From positions 1 to 11,820 of the forward strand of contig JAATVK010000190.1 of NCBI GenBank assembly GCA_014523485.1: DNA of 11,820 nucleotides, in the 5' to 3' direction. Origin of the DNA: Nitrososphaerales archaeon TH5894. GTDB taxonomy: Archaea > Thermoproteota > Nitrososphaeria > Nitrososphaerales > Nitrososphaeraceae. Below, piece after piece: positions 6,127 through 11,614 of the stretch. The notes under the pieces were generated by a model. That model saw only the letters and a program-made list of their open reading frames with translations. It was not told where the DNA came from and ran no database searches. The translations under genes and the position numbers were made by a program. Numbering within the stretch: position 1 is the first letter of the stretch; each line of letters begins with the position of its first letter.

Positions 6127-6600
6127 ATGAGTTCTACTACTAACCAAAATATTTACCCTAAACCTTGTGTCTATAATTGTAATACTCAGATTTATTGGAA
6201 ATGTTGCAACTCATGAGTATTGGGAAGTTTTTACTAAGAAGAAACATATTTGTCCAAATAGAGTAAATAAACCAACAACAACAACAATTAATACTTCAGC
6301 AGCAGCGCCAACAAAGAGGCCATCCTATTGTAAGAAACTGTGGTCAAGTCAACAGTCTAAACCAAAGATGTTCAACTCATTTGAATTATTGCAAGGTTCA
6401 ATTGATGCAATACAAAAGAAATATGAAACATTATCAGATATTGTAACGGAGTATGGTGGTAAGGCCCCTGTAGCCAAAGAGACAGAGATCCAAAGACTGG
6501 CCTCCTCGACTTGGTCTATTATGAAGTTCCATTAGGAGAGCGAGATGAAGTTAAGAGAAAATTTGAGACTTATGTTCTTACAGCCAATTCTCTTCGTTAA
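6127..6600 (+). pseudogene. Frameshifted gene, zinc-finger-like N-terminus and QRDRDPKTG C-terminus
   Basis: The gene can be followed in three pieces. MSSTTNQNIYPKPCVYNCNT and QIYWK run in frame 1 from 6127 until TGA at 6214. HEYWEVFTKKKHICPNR, a Thr/Ala-rich linker and LLQGSIDAIQKKYETLSDIV run in frame 2 to about 6460. SQRDRDPKTGLLDLVYYEVP through the conserved DEVKRKFE run again in frame 1, ending TAA 6598-6600. The total is about 157 residues. The C-x3-C and H-x-C elements near the start could bind metal. The last third is repeated at 11455-11610, which proves the frame assignment there. The shifts fall near 6190-6213 and 6455-6474; genuine decay, sequencing error or recoding are all possible. 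The function is unknown. It runs convergently with the ABM-like gene. Confidence 0.65.
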
Positions 6601-6610
6601 TATTTCACCA

Positions 6611-6997
6611 TCACTCTACGCATATTCCAGGAACAGCAATCTTCTTGAATAAATGGGGGGAAAGAACTAAACTCTCATCATCATATTTTAAAAGTGGCGA
6701 TCGTGATTTGGAACTAAACAATATTTTATTAATTGCTTTCTTATAATGCTCGATTGACTCCCAAACTGCATAATTAATAAATACACTACTTTTTCCAATC
6801 CCTTTATGCAATTGTGTAGAAATAAATCCTGGTTGTTGTTTAAAGTTGGTAGCTTCATCTCTCCAATCCTTTAAAAACTGTTCAACCTTACCTTGTGCTA
6901 CATTGAATTTATTTATCAAAATTACTGAACCGTCTATTTTTTCTTCAATCTGATCTTTAAATTTCGCTCTCTCGTCCATTTCAACAAATTTCGCCAT
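6611..6997 (-). CDS. ABM-fold (antibiotic biosynthesis monooxygenase-like) protein (128 aa)
   Basis: After a ~22-residue polar lead, residues ~23-85 follow the dimeric ferredoxin-like ABM pattern: SVILINKFNVAQGK (first strand), VEQFLKDWRDEATNFKQQPG (helix, then the Q-P-G-F turn), FISTQLHKGI (strand), and SVFINYAVWESIEHYKKAI with the N-Y-A-x-W-E-S signature. ABM proteins include cofactor-free quinone-forming monooxygenases, heme-degrading enzymes and stress-related proteins; the substrate cannot be told here. A family-specific tail ends IAVPGICVE. The frame extends upstream to 7069, but those residues are hydrophobic and A+T-driven, so I start at the ATG at 6997. It is convergent with the broken gene ending at 6600, 10 bases apart. 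A second copy begins at 11615 with 48 of 67 residues identical by eye. Confidence 0.85.
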   Translation of the reverse strand: MAKFVEMDERAKFKDQIEEKIDGSVILINKFNVAQGKVEQFLKDWRDEATNFKQQPGFISTQLHKGIGKSSVFINYAVWESIEHYKKAINKILFSSKSRSPLLKYDDESLVLSPHLFKKIAVPGICVE

Positions 6998-7060
6998 AAT
7001 AATATAATATATAGAGTGTGTCTCTAATAAAATAAAATATTTATTTTTTAACAATAATAA

Positions 7061-7156
7061 CAGAAACATGATGATGATTCTTTAGGACAAATAGAAGAGA
7101 TACAACAGAAATTCAAACATTTTCTACTTACTAATACGACGATTATAAAAAATTAA
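7061..7156 (+). pseudogene. Short coding-like fragment
   Basis: A plus-strand frame with no start codon reads DDDSLGQIEEIQQKFKHFLL and TNTTIIKN before TAA (7154-7156). It vaguely resembles the LLQGSIDAIQKKYE segment of the broken gene at 6127, so it could be a 3' remnant, but it is short. Confidence 0.25.
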
Positions 7157-7756
7157 TAAACATATTAATAATAATTTTTATATATATAGTGATTAGCAAA
7201 TTGTATGATAAATCATAAATGTATCTTATACAAAATACTAATTGAATAATATAGAAGAAAATATACTTGTGGTATTTTCGTTCGTTTATCAACAGAAGTA
7301 ATAATACGAGTAATAGATTCTCGTGGTAAAATCAAGAAAGCGTAACTTCTTTTCTAAAATTGAACAAAAAATCAAGTACAATAGTAGATTTAAGCGAATT
7401 TAATCTTTATACTCGAATGACTCTATGATAATAATGAATATGTATTTCGATATTGAATTCTAGCAGTTTATCAGGCAGCAGGTTAAACCGAAGAACATGC
7501 GATCTTCGGAACTAAAAGTATTGACAATAAAATGCATTATTACGTTAGGTTGACATCTGAAGAGAAATGGCTAAAAATGAAGTCATAGTCTAAAAAGAAA
7601 AAGTTTAAAAGTTATTGCAATCTTTTTTGGCTTCATTCCGAAAAGTGACTTCTGGAAATAAATTTTATTGTTTATTTTCTTAATTTTTTAACTAACTATA
7701 ATAATAAAAGATCTATTTTATTACAATCTAAATTTACTTATTAAATATACAAAACT
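7157..7756. other. Gene-free stretch with short coding-like scraps and one strong hairpin
   Basis: Between the ABM gene and the roadblock-like gene no frame over 60 codons exists on the coding side. Two scraps look protein-like on the plus strand: LSTEVIIRVIDSRGKIKKA (ending about 7336) and FGTKSIDNKMHYYVRLTSEE (ending about 7588). A 7-bp perfect stem-loop sits at 7488-7509. Confidence 0.45.
7488..7509. repeat. GC-richer perfect stem-loop
   Basis: CCGAAGA (7488-7494) pairs perfectly with TCTTCGG (7503-7509) around ACATGCGA. It stands out in very A+T-rich DNA. It is not followed by a T-run, so a structured RNA is as likely as a terminator. Confidence 0.5.
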
Positions 7757-8194
7757 ATGTCGCAAAAAAATGATGATTATGATGATATTGATAATACTAG
7801 ATTCTTTTCTGATTTTACCCAAAAGGTATTGAATTCGGACAGGTCTATAAGATGGGTAGGAATAACGGATCAAAACGGTATTATTATTAATGAACGAGAT
7901 AGAGAAGGTTTGAAACCTCTCCTTACTATAGAAGAAAATCACGAATTTGCAATTAATACAATCATTAGACATAAAACAAGATTTAAAATCGAATCAAAAA
8001 TAGGTGAATTAACTTATACGTTTAGGAGATATACAAAATTGAGCAGATCTCTAATTCCCATCAATGAAAATTATTATTATTTGATTTTAACTATGGATTT
8101 TGATCAATATGATTTTGATAAAATAATAACTGAAAAAATCATTCCTTTAATTAAGGAGAAAAAAGAGAAATTCGTTATCAAGAAAAATGAATAA
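7757..8194 (+). CDS. Roadblock/DUF6659-like small protein (145 aa)
   Basis: This is a divergent paralogue of the protein at 1414-1761. Shared landmarks in order are RSIRWVGITDQNGIIINERD (~29-48, strand-turn-strand), REGLKPLLTIEENHEF (~49-64), the KTRFKIESKIGELTY segment (~73-87), and PINENYYYLILT (~101-112) as the closing strand pair. It adds an acidic N-terminus and a lysine-rich C-terminal helix (KIITEKIIPLIKEKKEKF). Such folds usually dimerise and act as scaffolds or regulators of small GTPases; no GTPase is nearby, so the role is unknown. A decayed copy lies 377 bases downstream (8571-8831), pointing to local duplication. The ATG at 7757 is the first in frame. Confidence 0.8.
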   Translation: MSQKNDDYDDIDNTRFFSDFTQKVLNSDRSIRWVGITDQNGIIINERDREGLKPLLTIEENHEFAINTIIRHKTRFKIESKIGELTYTFRRYTKLSRSLIPINENYYYLILTMDFDQYDFDKIITEKIIPLIKEKKEKFVIKKNE

Positions 8195-8245
8195 AATAGG
8201 ATATAATAAAATACAAATTACATGATAAAGATTCTGAATGTGTTC

Positions 8246-8365
8246 TTAATGAACAGTTTGAATAGTGCCTGTATGAGTTATTTCATCTCTTATCTTTATA
8301 ATATTAGATATACTTGTATCAATATTATTAAAAAAACTTATTAGTTCATTAATAATTAGAATCAC
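8246..8365 (-). pseudogene. C-terminal remnant of a HEPN-like protein
   Basis: The minus-strand frame reads NELISFFNNIDTSISNIIKI, then RDEITHTGTIQTVH and TAA (8246-8248). R-D-E-I-T-H matches the R-x4-H motif of HEPN domains, which are RNase-type domains in toxin-antitoxin and defence proteins, and the helix leading into it with H-T-G after it is typical. The frame is open only to 8365, where a GTG could start a 39-residue peptide, far too short for the usual ~100-residue domain. I read it as a leftover 3' end. Confidence 0.4.
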
Positions 8366-8423
8366 TTAACGTTATTTTCAGAGTAAGGTTCTGAAGTTAG
8401 GCATCTAATAAAGGTTCAGTGGA

Positions 8424-8470
8424 GGGATGATATTTCAACCCATTACTTGTATATACAGATTTATACAATT
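8424..8470 (-). other. tRNA 3'-end-like relic 2 (degenerate)
   Basis: On the minus strand ATTGTATAAA is followed, after 15 variable bases, by AATGGGTTGAAATATCATCC. This aligns with relic 3 (11050-11100), where the T-arm is perfect. Here the T-loop is TTGAAAT and the 3' side of the stem (plus 8427-8431) is broken, so it is a decayed copy. Confidence 0.4.
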
Positions 8471-8570
8471 TAATATTATTCAAAAAAGAAATTATTAATT
8501 TATAATTTAAACAACATTTTATTATAATTGAACACTATTATTTAATACAAATATTTATTACATTTCATCA

Positions 8571-8831
8571 ATGGCAATCAATGATAACGATAATAGTAAA
8601 TTTCTCTCTACTGTTACTAAAAATATACTAGATTCACACAAATCTATAAAATCGGTTGGTATAATAGATAAAAACGGTATCATTATAAATGAACAAGATA
8701 GAGAAGGACTTAAATCACTCCTTACTAAAGAAGAGAACTAAGATTATATAATCAATACAATAACTAGCCAGAAAACAAGAACTAAATTTAAATCAAAAAT
8801 AGGAAAACTAACTTCGAAAAATGTACTATAA
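8571..8831 (+). pseudogene. Stop-broken paralogue of the roadblock-like gene
   Basis: ATG at 8571 opens a frame very like the gene at 7757: KSIKSVGIIDKNGIIINEQD then REGLKSLLTKEEN, where TAA (8739-8741) replaces the His codon of the paralogue. The same frame continues DYIINTITSQKTRTKFKSKI, GKLTS and then ends in tandem stops at 8829-8834. The paralogue carries on for about 55 more residues, so this copy has both a nonsense change and a lost 3' end. The intact copy lies just upstream, so this is a decayed tandem duplicate. Confidence 0.8.
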
Positions 8832-9054
8832 TAAATATATGGAACAAGATACAATTGAAATATTGTTGTTGTTATCCAATATTGCTAAAAAAACTTCACT
8901 TAAAACATTCAAATGGATATTTAGTGGTTTCAGTATGTTCTTTATTGGTATGTTATTTTTCATTGTACTATACGATGCTTTAACAGGTGCAACTTCTCAA
9001 ACAACAGCAGAATATTGTGCGAGATATGGTTTTTTATCAACACCTGATTGTTAG
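8821..9054 (+). CDS. Single-pass membrane mini-protein (77 aa)
   Basis: An amphipathic N-terminal helix with Lys residues (IAKKTSLKTFKWI, about residues 21-33) leads into one transmembrane segment, FSGFSMFFIGMLFFIVLYDA (~35-54). A short tail follows with two Cys (AEYCARYGFLSTPDC) that could form a disulfide. The positive-inside rule puts the N-terminus in the cytoplasm and the Cys tail outside. The ATG at 8821 overlaps the end of the pseudogene; the ATG at 8839 (MEQDTIEI) may be the real start. No family is recognised. It runs convergently with the surface-protein gene, 49 bases apart. Confidence 0.6.
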   Translation: MYYNKYMEQDTIEILLLLSNIAKKTSLKTFKWIFSGFSMFFIGMLFFIVLYDALTGATSQTTAEYCARYGFLSTPDC

Positions 9055-9103
9055 TAAATAATAAAATAATAATAATAGAATAAGAAAAAGATTTTTTATT
9101 TAT

Positions 9104-10261
9104 TTATATAGATGGATATGAAGAAGAAGAGGAAGAAGAAGGAACTATTTCTCTTACTTCTATATCATAGATATCGAATTCAAAATCATTTGCTTTGATT
9201 ATTATAGTTGGAGAACCCCATGTAATTGCTTGACCATTTGTCTTTGCACCACATACTGTCATAGCATCTCCCCAATTACCATTATCTATCAATTCATGTA
9301 CTTTTTTGTATGGTCCTTTTCCCTGATTTTCTGCATCAACCCAAGCTTCTAGTTTTACTGCAGTATTATTGATATTGTATACTATACCTTTGAAACCGAC
9401 TATTTTATTATATAGGTTTCCCACTTTTGACATTTCATCATTGTAACGTTCCCATTCATAGTCAATATGAAATTGCTCTTTTTTCATTCTTACCTGTCCT
9501 TCATTTGATATATTGTTGTGGTAACTTGATCCTCCACAAAAAAATTTGGATCCTTTCTTGTAATCATTATCAAGTTGACTATGTGATATTGATCTAGTTA
9601 CTATTGAAATAGAATGTTGATCTCCTTTAGAACGTGCTGAATCAAGTAACTTAAAAATTAAGGTAACTTCTATATTTTTCCAATCACTTGGTTTATGCCA
9701 ATATCCGATCTTTTTTAGTTCAGAAAAATTCCAACTCTGTACTATACTTTTGGACATATTTTTATTTACTATTTGCTTATCTGGAATTATTCCTGCATCT
9801 TTGGTGTGGATATCTATCCTGGGCTTTCCACCATCTATTCTCCAGATGTCTTCATAGTTTTGTTGTGTAAATACTTTTTTGTTTTCTACTTCATCTACTT
9901 GGACTTTATCATTTGGATTAGTTCTATTAAACCTATATGTCTCACCATTAGGTACAGATTGATAAATTTCAGGTATTACTATTTGTTTTGTAGGAGGAAA
10001 GAAGGATCTATATCGAGGATCTATTTGATAAGTTTTTGAATTACTCTTTTTGTTACTATTTTCTTCCTCTTTATCTTCATCTTCTTTTGTCTGTTCTTGC
10101 TCTTTTTTGTCTTCTTTTTCTTTGTTGTTATTGTCTGGTTCAGCGAGAATAAATAATGATAATAATTGATTACTAGAATAATTATAATTAATAATAGCTA
10201 TTATAGTAATAACAATTAATATAAAAAATAATGATAATAACATAATTTTTGTATTATTCAT
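9104..10261 (-). CDS. Membrane-anchored secreted protein with beta-rich domain (385 aa)
   Basis: Residues ~6-26 (IMLLSLFFILIVITIIAIIN) form a signal anchor or uncleaved signal peptide. A strongly charged Glu/Lys/Asp tract (~47-72) then acts as a spacer. From ~78 on is one large domain rich in predicted strands: VQSWNFSELKKIGYW, IEVTLIFKLLD, HSISIVTRSIS, FHIDYEWERY, VKLEAWVDAENQG and a final EFDIYDIEVREI. This rhythm suggests a jelly-roll or concanavalin-like fold, as in carbohydrate-binding or polysaccharide-lyase-type domains; no catalytic residues can be named. C242 and C337 could form a disulfide. The tail is a Ser run ending YPSI. A TATA-like box lies 25-34 bases upstream of the ATG. The probable role is on the cell surface. 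Confidence 0.75.
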   Translation of the reverse strand: MNNTKIMLLSLFFILIVITIIAIINYNYSSNQLLSLFILAEPDNNNKEKEDKKEQEQTKEDEDKEEENSNKKSNSKTYQIDPRYRSFFPPTKQIVIPEIYQSVPNGETYRFNRTNPNDKVQVDEVENKKVFTQQNYEDIWRIDGGKPRIDIHTKDAGIIPDKQIVNKNMSKSIVQSWNFSELKKIGYWHKPSDWKNIEVTLIFKLLDSARSKGDQHSISIVTRSISHSQLDNDYKKGSKFFCGGSSYHNNISNEGQVRMKKEQFHIDYEWERYNDEMSKVGNLYNKIVGFKGIVYNINNTAVKLEAWVDAENQGKGPYKKVHELIDNGNWGDAMTVCGAKTNGQAITWGSPTIIIKANDFEFDIYDIEVREIVPSSSSSSSYPSI

Positions 10262-10285
10262 TGTCTTTTTATCTAATATTTCCTA

Positions 10286-10295
10286 TTTTATATAA
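10286..10295 (-). promoter_or_regulatory. TATA box of the surface-protein gene
   Basis: On the minus strand TTATATAAAA lies 25-34 bases before the ATG at 10261, fitting a leaderless transcript. Confidence 0.55.
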
Positions 10296-10607
10296 TAATT
10301 CCTTATCTATATTATAGAATTTAGTTAGTATAATTTATAATATCCAATAATATATTTATCTTTAATAATCTTCTAATAATATTCAAATTGTATCTAAAGC
10401 GTAATATTTCGGAAAAAGATGATTGTTCAGTCAATCCTTTAACATTCCTGACCTCCTATACCATTTATGACGTACAAAATACTACCAACTGGAACCATTC
10501 TCTCATAGATGTTAATATTAATATAAGAATAAAAAAATATTGTTAAATAACAAATTATTTCTTAAAAAAGTTATAGTCTATAATACAGAAACTAGTTTTA
10601 ATAAATC
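10296..10607. other. Intergenic stretch between divergent genes
   Basis: It lies between the minus-strand surface-protein gene and the plus-strand zinc-protein gene. The only coding-like piece is a minus-strand frame with ATG at 10498 reading MVPVGSILYVINGIGGQEC and stopping at 10439-10441. It is preceded by an open, Ile/Tyr-rich, start-less stretch and may be a relic. Confidence 0.4.
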
Positions 10608-10616
10608 TTATAAATT
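10608..10616 (+). promoter_or_regulatory. TATA-like box of the gene at 10647
   Basis: TTATAAATT lies 31-39 bases before the ATG at 10647. Confidence 0.4.
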
Positions 10617-10646
10617 AAGATAAAAATAACATTAACAATAATTATT

Positions 10647-10889
10647 ATGAGCCATTCAAAGAAAAATTTAATTAAATCATCAATAACAACATTAAATCTA
10701 CATAATACAATTAATAATAATAATAATAAAATATCTGTTACCAAGACATTTTTATCTTGCAACACTTGTGGAAAAAGTATTCGGAAAAATCAAATCCTAT
10801 GTTATATCTTCATAGACTTCTTTTGTAGTGAAAAATGCCATCTTCAAAAACATAAAATACATTTGGAAAAGATTGTTAATGTAGATTAA
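10647..10889 (+). CDS. Small zinc-binding protein (80 aa)
   Basis: A polar, Asn-rich N-terminal tail of about 34 residues (with a five-Asn run) precedes a compact zinc-finger-like domain: CNTCGKS (Cys38, Cys41), a hydrophobic ILCYIFIDFF strand, then CSEKCHLQKH (Cys60, Cys64, His65, His69). The CxxC-x18-CxxxCH arrangement fits a treble-clef or MYM/FCS-like finger; FFCSEKC in particular recalls that group, which mediates protein or nucleic-acid contacts. No enzyme domain is present. It is the only gene on this strand here, with a TATA-like box upstream, so it is probably expressed alone. The family is otherwise unrecognised. Confidence 0.65.
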   Translation: MSHSKKNLIKSSITTLNLHNTINNNNNKISVTKTFLSCNTCGKSIRKNQILCYIFIDFFCSEKCHLQKHKIHLEKIVNVD

Positions 10890-11142
10890 AATATTCTTTT
10901 GATGTATTTTAAAATAATATTCATAAAAAAATTCAATAATATAAAATATTTTTCAGAAATTTGTCATTTTTCTTTTTCTCCTATTTCCAAAAGAAATAGT
11001 TTCCTTATCTCTTTCTTTGATTCATTTGAATTGATGTCACGTGAACAGAGCCAAGGGAATGGGATTTGAACCCATTCCTTGCATTCACCAGTTTATACAA
11101 TTAGAAATAGGTACAAACTAAAATTGAAGAACTATAGATATT
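10890..11142. other. Intergenic stretch with relics
   Basis: It contains tRNA-like relic 3 (11050-11100) and a block at 10942-10995 resembling 11348-11390, sharing AAATATTTTTCAG and CTATTTCCAA- or ATATTTCCAA-like ends. A minus-strand frame ending at TGA 10964-10966 reads NESKKEIRKLFLLEIGEKEK with no start, which may be a gene remnant. Confidence 0.4.
11050..11100 (-). other. tRNA 3'-end-like relic 3
   Basis: On the minus strand a perfect T-arm (ATGGG, loop TTCAAAT, CCCAT; plus 11059-11075) is followed by TCCCTTGG, an acceptor-like 3' strand, and preceded by ATTGTATAAACTGGTGAATG, perhaps part of an anticodon/variable region. No matching 5' half is present further up. It may be the 3' end of a tRNA gene duplicated by integration of an element. 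Confidence 0.5.
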
Positions 11143-11301
11143 TCAATCTTCAAAGAAAGGTCTATGTTGAACATCAAAACCTGGAGAAATATTTGCAAAT
11201 TGCTTTATTGTGATCATTTTGCATATTTTGTCCTGTAACTCTGAATGTTCAATGAATTTCTTTTTACAAATAGGACATCTAGTTTCTTTCCCTACATTCA
11301 T
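11143..11301 (-). CDS. Tiny zinc-ribbon-like protein (52 aa)
   Basis: The ATG at 11301 opens a 52-codon gene beginning MNVGKETRCPICKKKFIEHS, with a clean CPIC knuckle at Cys9/Cys12. A predicted helix HSELQDKICKMITIKQF follows, carrying Cys27, and the C-terminus is PGFDVQHRPFFED. The CPICKKKFIEHSELQDKI segment resembles the first half of a C2H2-like finger or rubredoxin-type knuckle; a second full ligand pair is not obvious, though His19, Cys27 or His46 could complete a site or it could dimerise. A 17-bp perfect palindrome lies 16-32 bases upstream of the start, a likely binding site for a regulator of this gene. The family is not recognised. Confidence 0.5.
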   Translation of the reverse strand: MNVGKETRCPICKKKFIEHSELQDKICKMITIKQFANISPGFDVQHRPFFED

Positions 11302-11316
11302 AATATTGTATAGAAA

Positions 11317-11333
11317 AATTAGGTAACCTAATT
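11317..11333. promoter_or_regulatory. 17-bp perfect palindrome, possible operator
   Basis: AATTAGGT-A-ACCTAATT is an exact inverted repeat around one central base. It sits 16-32 bases before the ATG at 11301, overlapping where a core promoter would be, and just beyond the end of the relic at 11337. A repressor site fits this position. Confidence 0.45.
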
Positions 11334-11336
11334 AAA

Positions 11337-11456
11337 TTAATATTGTGAAATATTTTTCAGACATTTTTTTCTATTATTTATATTTCCAAGTCCTTTTTTC
11401 GCTCTAGATAATCCTCGATCTGCCCAGATATGACACCAGCTATTGCATATATTAGT
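11337..11456 (-). pseudogene. Truncated zinc-ribbon gene
   Basis: The minus-strand frame reads TNICNSWCHIWADRGLSRAK, then KGLGNINNRKKCLKNISQY and TAA (11337-11339). CNSWCHIWADRGLS is a convincing first zinc knuckle of a C-x3-C type; I recall similar W-A-D-R-G-L-S proteins in thaumarchaea. The second knuckle has only Cys followed by LKN and no partner Cys, so the 3' end looks shifted. There is no start codon: the frame runs straight into the plus-strand relic at 11455, so the 5' end was probably cut off at that junction. Confidence 0.5.
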
Positions 11457-11610
11457 TGAGTATGGTAATAAGGTTCATGGCTCACAAAGAGATAGAGATC
11501 CAAAAACTGGTCTCATTGACTTGTTAGTATATTATGAAGTTTCATTGGGACAGAGAGATGAAGTGAAAAGGAAGTTCGAGAATTATATCCTTATAGCCAT
11601 GTCTGGTTAA
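11455..11610 (+). pseudogene. 3' fragment of the 6127-type gene (second copy)
   Basis: The frame reads VEYGNKVHGSQRDRDPKTGL, then a diverged DLLVYYEVSLGQRDEVKRKF and ENYILIAMSG before TAA (11608-11610). It matches the C-terminal third of the broken gene at 6127-6600, with one extra codon. Everything upstream of about 11455 is unrelated (opposite-strand zinc-ribbon relic), so the 5' two-thirds are missing. It is followed convergently by the second ABM copy 4 bases later, the same arrangement as at 6600/6611. Confidence 0.75.
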
Positions 11611-11614
11611 TACT

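Noticed and set aside
6998..7069. Upstream extension of the ABM-like gene that could look like a signal peptide
   Set aside because: The residues derive from A+T-rich promoter-like DNA; ABM-family proteins normally start near the polar segment beginning at 6997.
7721..7972. 83-aa minus-strand ORF
   Set aside because: Antisense to the start of the 7757 gene, which has the recognisable family pattern.
9688..10039. Plus-strand ORFs of 60 and 88 aa inside the surface-protein gene
   Set aside because: Antisense shadows with skewed aromatic and hydrophobic composition; the minus-strand frame is clearly the coding one.
11340..11520. Alternative minus-strand frames such as one reading SHEPYYHTQLIYAIAGVISG
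   Set aside because: Partly antisense to the plus-strand relic confirmed by duplication, and the zinc-ribbon frame explains the rest better.
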